Origin: Prorocentrum cordatum
Lineage: Eukaryota; Sar; Dinophyceae; Prorocentrales; Prorocentraceae
Reading direction: 5' to 3'
Assembly: GCA_963575745.1 (NCBI GenBank)
Contig: CAUYUJ010003563.1
Span: 25,001 to 71,312 of the forward strand
DNA: 46,312 nt
Positions within the stretch are counted from its first letter, which is position 1, and each line of letters starts with the position of its first letter. Positions 1 to 10,638 of the stretch are shown piece by piece. The notes beneath the pieces were generated by a model. It did no database searches. It saw nothing but the letters and a program-made list of their open reading frames with translations, and was not told the origin of the DNA. The position numbers and the translations under genes are program-made.

Positions 1-195
1 TACAATAATATGGCCGAGCCCATGTCGGCCTTCCACCTCTGCGCGGGCACAGGGAGCCACAGCTTCTCCAGCTCGGCGTGCAGCAGCCGGCTCCGCACCG
101 CCGCCCTGGCTGCTGCGTGCGGTGCGCTGGGGCCGCGGCCGACAGCGCCATCAGCTCCTCGGAGGCCGCGTAACGAGGGCGATGTATTGGGGGAC
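1..195 (-). CDS. CFAP46: Probable next CFAP46 exon, cut by the window edge
   Basis: Downstream of exon 5 on the minus strand a TTTTCTGCAG acceptor-like site near 205 is followed by GC-rich coding-like sequence. One frame gives RYAASEELMALSAAAPAHRT and another gives RSRLLHAELEKLWLPVPAQR; both have the Leu/Ala helical character of the rest of CFAP46, but they are not in one frame. A short unrecognised intron, an indel or an assembly error between about 90 and 130 would explain it. The segment 200-300 holds two imperfect copies of a GGGCCC-ACAGGGCTCC motif and a C-run, and is probably intron. Confidence 0.35.
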
Positions 196-299
196 GGCAA
201 AGGCTGCAGAAAAGGAGCCCTGTTGGGCCCCTGAAGGAGCCCTGTAGGGCCCCACAAGGAAGGACACACTTCTCCCCCCCCCCCCTCATTTATCGCGCC

Positions 300-3200
300 C
301 AAGCTCCGTTCTTGACTGTGATGCCGGGGTCCTCAACGGATGACTCAAGGGCGTTGAGGGCCTCCTTCAGTACCTCGTCGACGACGACAGGCATCCGCTG
401 CCGATGGTAAGCGTCCGCTAGCAGGATGGCCACGTCGGCAAGCTGGCGGGGGTCCGACGTGGACACGTCCTTGAGCGTCTTGATGACCTCGGGGCTGTTG
501 CCCTCGATGCAGGCCAGGCGTGCCCTGGTGATCAGCAAGCCCCGCAGAGTGCGGCCGTCGCCGTAGACGCGCGCGTGGCGGATCGCCTCGTCAGAGAGCC
601 TCGAGGCCATCCAGAGCTCCCCGCGCAGCATGCACTCCCGCGCGAGCTCCGCCCAGACCTCGTACGTGTGCAGCTCGCTGCACAGCCAGGCGCAGCTCGG
701 CCGGCCAGGGTCGCCGTGGCCACCGCCCCCCTCCGACCACGCGGGGTCGAGGCCGCCGGCGCCCCCCTTGGCCCTGCCGGCGCGCTGGCTGCGGACCTGC
801 TCGAGCTCCTCCTCGAAGCCGCCGAAGCTGTCGGGTATGAGGTGGACGGCTGCCTGCCACTTCTCCCTCGCGGCGGCGTCGGCGCCCGCCATGCCGCACT
901 CCTGCGCGACGCGGCTCAAGCGCATGTGGGCAAGGCACGAGACCGCACTGCGCACCGGGTCGTCGAAGGCCTCGGCCAGCTTCAGCTGAAGGGATACCAC
1001 TGGCAGCACCCACAAATGGTATCCCTGCTCCTCCAAGTCGCTTTGGAGCTGCACGGACAAGTGAAACGTCAGGGTCGGCTGCGTAAACGCGTCCTGGTGG
1101 CCTACCCAGGTGCTGACGGAGGCCGGCAGCATGCCCTCCTGCTCAGCCTGGGCGATCATCTGCGGCAATGCCGAGCCGTTCATGCTCCACGCGCACTGGT
1201 GCGGGAAGGCCCACTCCGAGAGCCTGGCCGGCACGGCAAACGAAGGCAGGATGTTCACCAGCGCCACCTTGTCGGGGTCGACCGTGGTGCCCACGACGCT
1301 GGTGCGGCTCTTCCTGACCTTGCTGGGCCTCCTCGACGAGATCGCCTGCGACCCCTCGCCCTGCTCCCCCGCGAGCGCTGGCTCGGGCATGGCCGCCGCC
1401 AGCTGGCGGGCACAGGCGTTGGCCAGCTCCACCGTGCTCGCGAAGAAGCGCACGGCGAAGCGCGCGGCGCTCAGGAGCGCCCCGTGCATGTCGGGCCCCA
1501 CGGTCAGCCTGCCGCGCATGGCGTAGATGCGGCACAGCGCGTCGTAGTGGTGGGAGCACAGCTGCTCGGGGAGGTCCGCGTCCTCGTCCGTCTGCCTGCG
1601 CATCCTGCTCGACCTGGCGCTGCTCTTCTTCGAGGAGAGCGTGGCGGTGCGCCTGCCGGCGCTCTTCCGGCCGGTGCTCTTCGTGCCGGCGCCCCTGCTG
1701 CCGACGGCGCTGGTCTTGCTGCCCTGGCGGCTGCTGGCGCTGCCGCGGGTCTTCCTCGTCCGCGCCTCGCTGCGGCCGCTGCGGCCTGTGGACCTGGAGG
1801 CCTCGCTCTGGCCGTCGTCAGTTTCGTCGTTGTCCTCGTCCATGTCGGGCTCCACGTCCAGCAGGATGTCCGCCGCGGCGGCCAACTGATCCAGCGCGTC
1901 CCCAGGTCCGAAGCCGTTGCGCAGCAGCCAATCCGCAAACTGCATCCTCACCTCCACCACGTCTGGCTGCTGCGCCTCCTGGAGGATGTCGATGGCTTTG
2001 CTGTAGGCGTCCAACTGGTCAGACCGCTTTGAACTGGCATCTGCGAGGGTCAGCCAGATCTTCGCCTGCGGCTTCGCTTGCGTCTCCTTCATCTTGCCCA
2101 TCGCGACGGCGATGTTTTTGCCCTGCCGGCTGAGGGCCAGCATCCGCATGGCCCAGAGTTGCCGCTGCCCAGTGACGGGTACAGCCTTAGGGGAACGAAG
2201 AATGACATGCGCATAACAACTCAGAGGTCCCCCCGCCCTGGCGCGCGGAGCGCGCCAGGGGCGGCGCCGGAGGCGCCGCCAGGGGGGTCCAGAGCGGATC
2301 CCAGAAGTCCGCGCGGACCTCCGAGTCTTTCTGCTCGTGGCACTCTGCGTTCCCCTGAGCCTGGAAGGCCTCGTTCAGCACCTCGTGGATCCTGTCCCAG
2401 CGCCCGGCGTCGCTGTAGCCATCGAAGATCGCCTGGTAGATGCCCACCAGGAAGTGCGGGTCGTCGCTCCACCCCACGCCGGCGAGCGCACGCGCGGCCG
2501 CCTGGAGTGGCTCGAGGAGGAGCTGCCGCGTCTCGGCCGAGAGGAGCATCGGCAGCGCGACGTTCCAGAGGTTCGCGGCGGCATTCACCGCCAGCTGGGT
2601 GCTCCGGGTGGCCTGGGCGTACTCGCAGCACCGCTGGTACTGCTCGACGGACATGCTGCGGAGCCTCGCGATGCTGTCCTTCTCCTGCTTCTGTGGGTCC
2701 ACGAGCCGGGCGAAGACGTCCCCGCAGAGGGCGTGCGCCGCGCCGGTCCACGAGAGCCGCAGCTTCGCTGCGTGCTTGGGCGCCGGCGCGTCCTTGTCGC
2801 CCAGGGCCTTGATGCCGCACATGAGCGCGTACTTGGCCCCCACGTTGGGGTGCATGGGCTTCTCCGTGCACTTGCGGCCCAGGCGGGTCCAGAGCTCCAC
2901 CCAGAGCGTGAGGGCGGCCTCGTCGTTCTGGCGGGGCTCCCAGCCGCTCAGGATCTGGACGGCCTGGTCGACGAGCTTCCTTTGAGCAGGGACCGACCGT
3001 CCCAGCAGTCCTCTAGCCCTACCACGAAATGTTCTTAGAACCCCCACATGTTCTGAGAACAAAAACGGTGTTCTTAGAACATAAGCACGATGTGCTAAAC
3101 CAAGACAGACTCCGCCAGAACTGTTCTTAAGAACATCTCGTGGAAACCACGAACAGATTCTTAGAACATTGTTTGGTAGGGCTATAGGCGAGCCAGGACG

Positions 3201-6200
3201 CTTCGCCGCTGCTTGCTTCCTTGCTTCGTCCGCGCTGGGGGCGTGCGGGATGCTCATGACGGCCTGCATGACGTCGGCCTCCTGGCCGAGCAGGTCGCTC
3301 TTGTCCTGCGCCTGCACGGGGGCTGCTGGCGCGTCCTTGCCCTTCTTGCCCTTCTCCTCCTTTCGGGTCGGGCGAAAGGGGGGGATAGCAAAGGGGGGGG
3401 GGTGAGAATCAACTCACGCAGCTGATTTTCCCGGCGCCTCCCGGCGCCGGAAGCGACTAGGTATCGAGGAATGGGCCCCTCGGTGAGGCCGAAACCAGCT
3501 GCATGTAGCAAATTTCGTAGCCCCCCCTTTCCCAATCCCCCCCTTTCGTCCGCCCCGATCCTTGCCGCCGGCTGGAGGCGTGGCATCCAGGCGCTCCGGC
3601 CTCAGCCTGGCGAGCTCGGGCAGGGGCTTGCCCCTGGCCTTGCAGAGGTCCGTCACTCTCGCCACCACCATCTTCCTCTCGCTGGGCTCCAGCCTCTTCA
3701 CCACGAGGAGCTGCTCCGTCTCCAGGGCCCCGAGCTGCCCGGCCGAGAGGCTGGCGTCCACGTGGGCGAGCAGCAGGTGCGCCGCCAGCAGCGACTGGAA
3801 GTCCCCCCGCGGCAGGGCGGCTTCGCCGTGCAGGTACTTCTGCAGGCGCTTCAGGCCCTCGCCGTACTCGGGCAGCGCGCGCTTGAGCAGCTTGGGCTGA
3901 TCGTGGGCTTGGCTGACCTGAGGAGGAAGACCAGACTGCACGGACAGAAGCTTTCGACGGTCCGCGCAAATCTCTCGGATCCGCGCCGGACCCTCCTCCC
4001 TGGCGCGCGGAGCGCGAGAGGGGCGGGCCCAACGCCGATCCAAGAGATCTGTGCGGATCTCCAACAGTTTATGTGTTTGTGTCGCTTATCTTCCTCGGTG
4101 ACCAGCTCGAGATGGAGGTTCCACCAGAGCGCCAGCCCGTTGGCCACCATCCACCACTGCTCGAACTCGTGGCTTTTCTCGATGCCTAGGAGCAGCGCCT
4201 CGATGAGCGCGCGCTTCTTGCCCGATGCGGCCTGCTGCTGCTCCGCCGTCAGCCTGGGCTCCTCCTCCCCGTCGCTCCAAGCCTCGGCGCCATCCGCGTC
4301 CACCTTGGCGGCAGCCTCGTCCTCGTCCTCCTCCTCCATCTCGTCGTCGATGCCGTTGATGACCCCGAGGTCCGCGAGACCCTTCGACAGGCACTGCGCC
4401 TTCACGTACGCGGCCTCCGCGAGCAGGATCGCGCCCTCGGCCTCCACTGGCGGCGGGCCGAAGTGCACCTCCGCGGCGGCCTCGAGGGCGCGGTCGCACG
4501 CGCGCACGGCGAAGTCGTACTGCTCGGCGCGGAAGGCCTCCACCCCCACGCGGCAGATCAGCGACACGACCTTCTTGGCCCTCTCGACGGCCTCCTCCTG
4601 CTCGCTCCGCGGCCGCAGGTCGCGCACCTGCGCGTCGGCCTGGCCGCCCACCCGCACGGTGGCCGGGGCGTGGTGGGGCAGCGGGCTCAGCGCATCCGCC
4701 GAGGTGATGTGCCTCGGGGGGGGCACGAAGGTGCCCTTCATCGCCTCCCGCTTCTCGCCGCGCAGCGCATCCAGTGCCGTCTCGAGTTTGCCGAAGCCCA
4801 GCACCAGCATCTTGAAGGTGGACTTGGCCCCCTTCTTCTGCGCCTGGTCCAGCGTCAGCGTCACCTGGTCCACGACGTCCGTGGGGTCTTCGTAGATGCT
4901 CTGCTTCCAGCGCAGCAGGTGGCTCCGTTCCTCGATCTGCGCATCGAAACGCCGGACGTACGGTGCAAGGTCGACCTCCTGCTTCTCCGCGAGGTACTTC
5001 TTGCTGGGCTCCGCAAGATCGCTCTCCTGCACCGTGTAGTCGAGAGCCTGCGCCCGGCTCAGCTCCTGCTGGCCCTTGGTCAGCAGATCCTGGGCGATCT
5101 CGCAGCAGGCCACCTCGAAGTGGAGCTGGACGCGCAGCTGCATCAGCCGCACCGAATTCACTTCGTCGAGGATCTCCGCACACCTTGACAACGACTGGCG
5201 TATCTTCACGCGCTGATCCGCGAACATCAGTTCCCGGCCGATGTTCCACATCGCGCAGGCAGACTCCTCCACCAGATCGACCTCGTTGATGCGCTGGGCC
5301 GTCATGATACACTGCTCGCACAGGCGAACGGCTTTGACTCTTGCCTCGAGCTCGAGACGCCTCTGCGCATCGGGTGCGAGCAGCATTTTCGTTGCTGGGT
5401 CCTCGTGCTTCAGCGTGCACGCCTGGTGCACATCCAACTCGCACTTCGCGATGTCGAGGAGGACCCGACCGCGACCCGGCGGAACGTTGCACTTCAGGAG
5501 GCGCTCCCGCATCGCCAGCGCCAGCTTCCAGCGCTCTGTCGAGCACGCGGCGCGCAGCACCGTGCATAGGTCGATCACCTGGCTGGGCGTCAAGCCGACC
5601 TTCTCGCGGTGCTTGGACGCCTGGGCGTACGGGTCGAACGCGTCCCGCGCCGCGCGCAGGTCGAAGTCCTTGTCGGTGGCCGTCCAGGCCTTGATGAGCT
5701 CCTCCTCGCTGGCCTCCTTGGTGATGCCACCGTTGCGCACGAAGAGCACTGTGCCCACCACCGTGCTGCCACTGGCCTTGTCTATCTCCTCCTTGGCCTT
5801 GCCCGGCGCCTTCCGCGCGAAGTGGGCGCGGGCGCTCAGCACCAGGGACTTTAGCCGCGGCTCCGAGGTCTCCAGGTCCGGGTTCAGCTTCAGCGCCTCG
5901 GCCAGGAACTGGCTGGCCTCCTCCGCCCTCTTCTGGACCTCGCCGTCGGGCTTGCCAGCATCCTCGAGTCCAAAGGCTAAGTTCAACGTGAGCTCTACCA
6001 GCCACACGGGGTTGACCGGGCATGGTATCACAGCAGCGCTGCCGCCGCCTTTGGCGTCCTTCCCGCTAGAAGCGCCACCGGCACCACGCGAGACCACCTT
6101 CAGCTTCTCGAGCACATCCGTGGTCTCCTCGACTATGTGGCGCTGCCAGCCCACGCGGCACATCGGCCTCACAACGTCCCAGAAAACCAAGGACGCGTTG

Positions 6201-6619
6201 TACACGAGAAAGCCGTACCTGGCGTCGTTGCCAGGCTTGGTTGCGATGCCCAACGCCTGCATCAGGAAACCCAGCGCATACCGCAGCTGCTGCAGCAGGT
6301 GGGGCCCCTTCAGCTGGCAGCCCTCCGACCCCAGGCGCGCCTCGACCACGCAACGCACCAGCAGCGCGCGCACCTTGAACTGGTCCTCCTCGCAGTTCAG
6401 GGCGTCGTAGAGATCCAGCGCCCTCGCCACAGCCGCCTCACGCTCCCGGAGGTCGCTGGCGACCTCGGCGAAGGTGACGAGGAGCGACGGCGACAACTCA
6501 CAGGAGAAGCGGTCGAAGCCCTCCTCGATGAGCGCGAAGGCATCGTCGATCAGCTGGTGCGACCGCTGCTTGGCAGCGGACTCGATGAGGTGGCGTATGT
6601 GGCACTCCGCGGAGCTCAT
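300..6619 (-). CDS. CFAP46: CFAP46-like cilia/flagella-associated protein, 5 exons, 3' end incomplete
   Basis: Axonemal TPR-type protein; in Chlamydomonas the orthologue FAP46 sits in the C1d projection of the central pair with FAP54, FAP74 and FAP221. Inferred exons (minus): 6619-4103, 3917-3561, 3359-3220, 2979-2319, 2164 to about 300; all joins are phase 0 or frame-consistent. The start at 6619 (MSSAECHIRH) begins the alignable N-terminus; the open frame further upstream reads as non-coding. The key family signature is FLVYNASLVFWDVVRP near residues 137-152. Helical repeats continue through exon 5 (AIDILQEAQQPDVVEVRMQF; LPVVSLQLKLAEAF). Exon 5 also carries a basic Ser/Arg/Thr-rich linker (plus coordinates about 1600-1830) that looks lineage-specific. 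An acidic stretch lies near 4300-4350. About 1,850 residues are visible, against roughly 2,700 in animal CFAP46, so the C-terminus is outside the window. The exon 1/2 join is the least certain. Confidence 0.85.
2165..2318 (-). mobile_element. Palindromic element in CFAP46 intron 4 (154 bp)
   Basis: The donor GAG|GTCCGCG and acceptor GGGCAG|CGG join in phase 0 (ECHEQKDSE to RQLWAMRMLALSRQG). The intron begins inside an inverted repeat (CTCGGAGGTCC at the 5' side, CTCAGAGGTCC as reverse complement near 2225). It contains GCGCTCCGCGCGCCAGGG, also present in intron 1, and shares its GAGGTCCGCGCGGAC core with a palindrome at 13055. Confidence 0.55.
2980..3219 (-). mobile_element. Introner-like element forming CFAP46 intron 3 (240 bp)
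   Basis: The minus-strand exon ends ...GCAAG and resumes GAAGCTCGTC. The 8-mer AAGGAAGC occurs on both sides (plus 3215-3222 and 2975-2982) as a target-site duplication, and AAG|GA within it acts as donor and acceptor, giving a GA-AG intron of exactly 240 nt. Splicing restores SADEARKLVDQAVQILSGWE. The inserted body (about 232 bp) is repeated at 13369-13594, carries 5-6 copies of the palindrome GTTCTTAGAAC, and has weak inverted ends (AGCAG...CGTCC). GA donors are known in dinoflagellates. Confidence 0.8.
3360..3560 (-). mobile_element. TIR element filling CFAP46 intron 2 (201 bp)
   Basis: Long imperfect inverted ends, CGGACGAAAGGGGGGAT near the 5' side and CGGGCGAAAGGGGGGAT (reverse complement) near the 3' side, each followed by a second G-run block. 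The exon boundaries read GGCAAG|GA and CGAAAG|GA, a shared AAGGA at both junctions, so this is again a GA-AG type intron; joining gives PPAGGK|EEKGKKGKD in phase 0. Only one copy is seen here. Confidence 0.6.
3918..4102 (-). mobile_element. Related palindromic element in CFAP46 intron 1
   Basis: The intron between CTG|GTCACC (exon 1) and CTCAG|GTCAGCC (exon 2) contains an inverted pair near 4035-4065 and 3955-3985 (AGATCCGCACAGATCTCT against GGTCCGCGCAAATCTCTC as reverse complement). Its centre, CGCTCCGCGCGCCAGGGAGG, matches the element in intron 4. The exact splice sites are tentative. Confidence 0.5.
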
Positions 6620-7340
6620 GCTCCGCCTCCCCCCAAGGCGCGCGCACGCCGGGGAGGCCTCCGCACGCACGGAGGCGTGCCTGTGCTGGCCACCGCCCCT
6701 CCCCTTGAGCAGGAAAGGCTTCGGACCCCGTTCGTTCCATTGCTCTCGGCTCCAAAGGCTACCAGATACCAAGCACCGGGAATGCACTCCAGACGCCCAA
6801 CTGCACCCAGACTGTCCGACCGCGCGGTTGAGCAAGGACAGAGAGAAAGAGAGAGAGAGAGAGAGAGAGCAAGAAGGGGAAACCATGTTGAAGGAAGATG
6901 GCATGAACCACCTTTGCTGTAGGCCCAGGACGGGATGTGTATGAAGAGAAGGATGAAGAAATAACAAGACTGGAAGGTAGGGCTTGCCGCCCCGACTTCC
7001 GAGCACCAGCCTCACCATTGAGATGGTGAGTTGCAACAAGTGGGGGCACCATGACACCATGAAGGAATTACTAGAGAGCGGCATTGCATCGCACATGAAT
7101 TGTTTCCAGACCAGCGTCTGAATCCGCCGGCCCCCTTGCGGGGCCATCAGGCTGCGAAGATGAAGCTTTTTCGTGCTCCCTGCACCAGTTCCAGTTTCAG
7201 GTCTCCGATGTTGCAGTCCTGCTTCGTGCGTCCTGCTGCAAATTGTTGCTGAACGCGCGAGGGGGGAGCCCCAAACCAGCCTTTTTCACCACGCCCAGAT
7301 GGCGCTGCCTGAATTCCTGGGGGGGGGGGCGTGGGACATG
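6620..7340. other. 5' flank of CFAP46
   Basis: No conserved coding signal. A GA dinucleotide run lies at about 6838-6873. The open minus frame extends to 7147 but reads as low-complexity sequence, so it is treated as 5' flank or UTR. A spliced-leader acceptor cannot be placed by eye. Confidence 0.5.
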
Positions 7341-7344
7341 TAAA

Positions 7345-7725
7345 ACTACATGGAATCCACGCACCCTTGTGAAGTATACAATATTCGCGTCCCCGAAGCA
7401 ATACACCTTCGCCAAGTATAGAAGATTCGCGTCCCTAGGGCCAAAAAACCTTCGCACATTACACCGTATTTGCGTCCCCAAGGCCACAAACCCTTGCAAC
7501 TTACACAGTACTCGCGTCCCCGAAGCCATACACCTTTCTAAATTATGCAATGCTCGCGACCCCGAGGCCATAAACCCATTTAACTTACCTGATATTTGGG
7601 CCACCGAGGACACACACCCTCCTAAATTAAGCAATGCTCGCGTCCCCGAAGCCATACATCATCGTAGATTACCTAGGATTCGCGCCACCGAAACCATAAA
7701 CCCTCGTACATTAAAATTGGCCCTC
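7345..7725. repeat. 42-bp tandem satellite, about 8-9 units
   Basis: The motif TTCGCGTCCCCGAAGCCATA recurs with starts near 7386, 7428, 7471, 7513, 7555, 7597, 7639 and 7681, spacing 42-43 bp. Because 42 is 14 codons, the minus strand stays open as a 14-residue repeat (MASGTRALLNLGG-like); nothing else supports coding. Confidence 0.85.
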
Positions 7726-7948
7726 GCGTGAAGTCCCGACATTGCTTCACGCCAGCGTCCAGACATCCCAACACAGCTCTTGCAAGTCCCATGCCAAGAG
7801 AGGGGGACTGGCGGCAGGGGGGCGACGCCCTTACGGATAATCCCGAACCGATAGCTCGTGCATGCGGGAACTCCTCTGTGCAATCGAAAGCGATACTTGC
7901 GTCCGGGTGTTGCATTCTGACCCACGTAACAGCAAGGGATAACGCATA

Positions 7949-8128
7949 CTCCAGATTTTGTAATAAAGGGAGGGGGGTCTCATTTCGGGGGGGGTCTCTT
8001 CCAGGCTATCTTGGAGGGCCTGGGGTGGTCTGGGGACGATGTTTTGGAGGGTTCTCCCACGAGGGGGGGTCTAAAACTTTTCGTCTGGGAGGGTTGAGAC
8101 CCCCTCCCTTTTATTACGAAATCTGGAG
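7949..8128 (+). mobile_element. TA-flanked MITE, family TA-1, copy 1 (180 bp)
   Basis: Ends CTCCAGATTTTGTAATAAA and its inverted counterpart, flanked by TA on both sides (7947-7948, 8129-8130), as in Tc1/mariner (Stowaway-like) elements. The interior is G-rich. Near-identical copies are at 13867-14044 (same orientation) and 27757-27933 (inverted). Confidence 0.85.
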
Positions 8129-8130
8129 TA

Positions 8131-8400
8131 GCTTGCTGCCTGTGCTGAGTACTGGCCAAGGCTTTGCGACGAGGAGCCCAGCGGGTGCATCGGAGAGGGT
8201 CGCCCCCTGGACCGAACGGTGCGTCTTCCTGGCTGTCCGGATGAAAGCTCGCTGCACATGCCCAGTTTCACGGGACTGGACGCTGTCACCGTGCAACTCC
8301 TGCGAGAACCTAGGCTTGTGCCTGAGCACCTGCACACCGGAGCTCACTGTGGTGAGAAAGCTGGCCTTCGGGCTCGCAGCCCTACTTGCGTCAATGAAGG
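8131..8400. other. No recognised feature
   Basis: Ordinary GC-rich sequence with short ORFs only. Nothing recognised on either strand. Confidence 0.5.
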
Positions 8401-8408
8401 GGCACCAG

Positions 8409-9103
8409 GACACACAAATAAATGCACACAAACAAAAATATTCCTAATACTTTCCCATATTTGCTGGGTTTTTGTCTTCCCCCCCCCCGCTTCCCATATT
8501 TCCCTACCTAGGCTCTGCCTAGATGGTTCTTACTCTCTTAGCTTAAAGGGGCCGGGCAGTGTAAAGCGCCCCGGGCGGTTCCCCCAGTCCCCGCCCCGCG
8601 GTTCCCCCCAGTCCCCTGGGAGCTTTAGCTTTAGCTTTAGCTTTAGCTTAGCTTTAGAATAGCGTTTCGCTTAGCGTTTCGCTTAGTTTTTCGCTTAGCA
8701 GTTAGCTTAGCTTTAGCTTATATTTAGCTTAGCTTTAGCTTAGCTTGAGCTTAGCTGTAGCTTAGCTTTAGCTTAGATTTAGCTTAGCTTTAGCTTAGAT
8801 TTAGCTTAGCTTTAGCTTAGCTTTAGCTTAGCTTTAGCTAGGCTTTAGCTTAGCTGTAGCTTAGCTTCAGCTTAGCTGTTGCTCAGCTTTAGCTTAGCTT
8901 TAGCTTAGCTTTAGCTTAGCTTTAGCTTAGCTTTAGCTTAGCTGTGGCTTAGCTTTAGCTTAGCTTTAGCTTAGCTTTAGCTTAGTGCTACTGTTACTAC
9001 TAATGCTGCTTTCCTAGGGGTTCCAACTCCTAGGTAGGATCGCACTGGGATAATTTCTTGGGACTCGACGATCAATTGTGTCTGTGTGTTTTTTCCCCCC
9101 TGA
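8409..9103 (+). mobile_element. AC/GT-ended repeat split by a minisatellite cassette
   Basis: The left part (ACACACAAATAAAT...TTTGCTGGGTTTTTGTCTT) and right part (GATCAATTGTGTCTGTGTG) match one uninterrupted repeat at about 34008-34162. Its ends are inverted (ACACACAGACACAATTAAT type). The copy here is interrupted by the cassette at 8502-9056, so 34 kb acts as an empty-site reference. Confidence 0.7.
8502..9056 (+). mobile_element. TTAGC-minisatellite cassette, copy 1
   Basis: Left flank CCCTACCTAGGCTCTGCCTA with an internal CTAGGC/GCCTAG hairpin, then GC-rich CGGTTCCCCCAGTCCCC repeats. The core at about 8629-8985 is an array of GCTTTAGCTTA (11 bp), and the right flank has a CCTAGG-GGTTCCAACT-CCTAGG hairpin ending CACTGGGATAATTT. 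Both flanks recur in inverted orientation at 28184-29060 around a longer core. Confidence 0.8.
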
Positions 9104-10390
9104 GTCAACTGTCGTCAGGGCGTGAGGCGGGAAACAACCTACGCCAGGGGTGCCCAAGACGCTGCTGATCTCCGTGCTCTGTTCGCCGATGTTTCGACAA
9201 AGCCATCCAGCATCTGCGCGTTAGGTGTAACGCAGCTGTGCACATGCATAGGACTGTGTTTGTGCGTGCTCATCGCCACCTCATGGATGCTGATCCTTTC
9301 GCAGTTCACAATTCGCCGTCCTTTTTTCGTGCCCCCCACCCGTTCGTGCAGCTGCAGTAATGCTTCGAAGCGCGGCCTGGGAAAGCAACAGGTGCATTGC
9401 GCCCTCCTGAAACACTTCATCCCCATCTCCTCGTTTCTTCCCAGTCGGGACTTGCCCAAGGGCCCTACGGAGTCCTCATTGCAACGCAAGTGCAATGTAA
9501 TGCACACAGAGCGACTTCAAATCAAGGCACGTCAAAGCAACACAGCACACATAATGGCGCATGTGTTTGCGTGCACGCATAAGATATATACTGGAACCAC
9601 GCGCGCGCTTCGCAAGCTCCGACCCTAATCATTGTTTCTCCACTGTGTGTTAGATTGTCTCTTCCGCTTGGGTTCTGCGAGGTCAATCGAAAGCCACGCC
9701 AGGATTTGAATCATAGTTCTGGCGCAGGCGCACGTAGCGGGGCACGCCGTGTACTCTTGCATGGGGCAAATCTTCCAACTGCATGTGAGGACTGCGCCTC
9801 GGAGAAGTGTTCTAGAACATGTTGTGGACATTCCACGTGCAGGGTGCTCATTGTCAAGCTGCGCTTTTTCGTCTGTTTGTCGTTGGCGCGTATTCGGAAC
9901 TCTCGCTCTAGGCTGGCGACGTCCGCACGCAAGTTCCAGCACCGAGGCTCGCTCCGAATCATGCGTTGTGGCGCTGTCCTGGGGAACTTGCATATGCACC
10001 CCTGTGTGGCTCCTGCAAGCGGCAGCCTAGCAGGGCCCCCCAGGGCGCCGAAGCAAACGTTTTTTTTTTACGGCAAAGGAAACTAGAATTCCGCTGCCCC
10101 TCAAGAGGGCTATCCCAATAGGAGGAGGAGGAGGAGGAGGAGAAGGAGGAGGAGAAAGAAGGCATAGGCGTTGCACGTGCATCTCCCATGGCCAGCCCGA
10201 CCATTTATAGAAGAAAGCACCGCACGACAACAATCAAACAGCAGCGAGAGGGCGCCCCAAGCAAGAGTGCCCAGCACCGCTCCGGGACGGCTGCCCAGAT
10301 GCTCCCGGGGGCGGAGCCTCGCGGCCGAGGGGCAGCCCCGGAGCACGAGCGAACGCACGGACGACCACCGGTGCGGGCAGCAGTCCGGGC
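9104..10390. other. Non-coding stretch with one GGA run
   Basis: Short ORFs only, none recognised. A GGA run lies at about 10112-10160. No tRNA, rRNA or conserved protein signal is seen. Confidence 0.5.
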
Positions 10391-10393
10391 CTA

Positions 10394-10570
10394 CGGTCGG
10401 GGCGTTGACCTAAGGAACCCTAAATAAGGAACGAGGCCCCTTTGTTTCCATGAGTTAAACTTCGATTTCCAATCGAAAACATAAGGGAAACCTGGGGCAA
10501 GCTGTGAAACACTGAAGGAACGCGGAGCCCCTCCCCAACCAAAAGGGTTCCTTCTTCAGGGCCCCGACTG
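10394..10570 (+). mobile_element. TA-flanked MITE, family TA-2, copy 1 (177 bp)
   Basis: Ends CGGTCGGGGC and GCCCCGACTG with TA at 10392-10393 and 10571-10572. Inside is AGGAACCCT/AAGGGTTCCT in inverted positions. A shorter copy is at 40116-40253. Confidence 0.7.
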
Positions 10571-10638
10571 TACTGGAGACCAGGTGAACGAGGCCGTGGC
10601 CTCTGAAATTCTATCGTGTGAGGAAATGCGTGCATGCG

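Noticed and set aside
575-2032. 485-aa plus-strand ORF opposite CFAP46 exon 5
   Set aside because: Antisense shadow of GC-rich coding sequence; no family content, while the minus strand matches CFAP46.
3001-3200. GTTCTTAGAAC palindromes as regulatory operators
   Set aside because: They occur within a repeated intron element in two places and are more simply part of its structure.
8629-8985. TTTAGC arrays as internal telomeric repeats
   Set aside because: The unit is GCTTTAGCTTA (11 bp), not the TTTAGGG plant/algal-type repeat, and the arrays sit in a flanked cassette.
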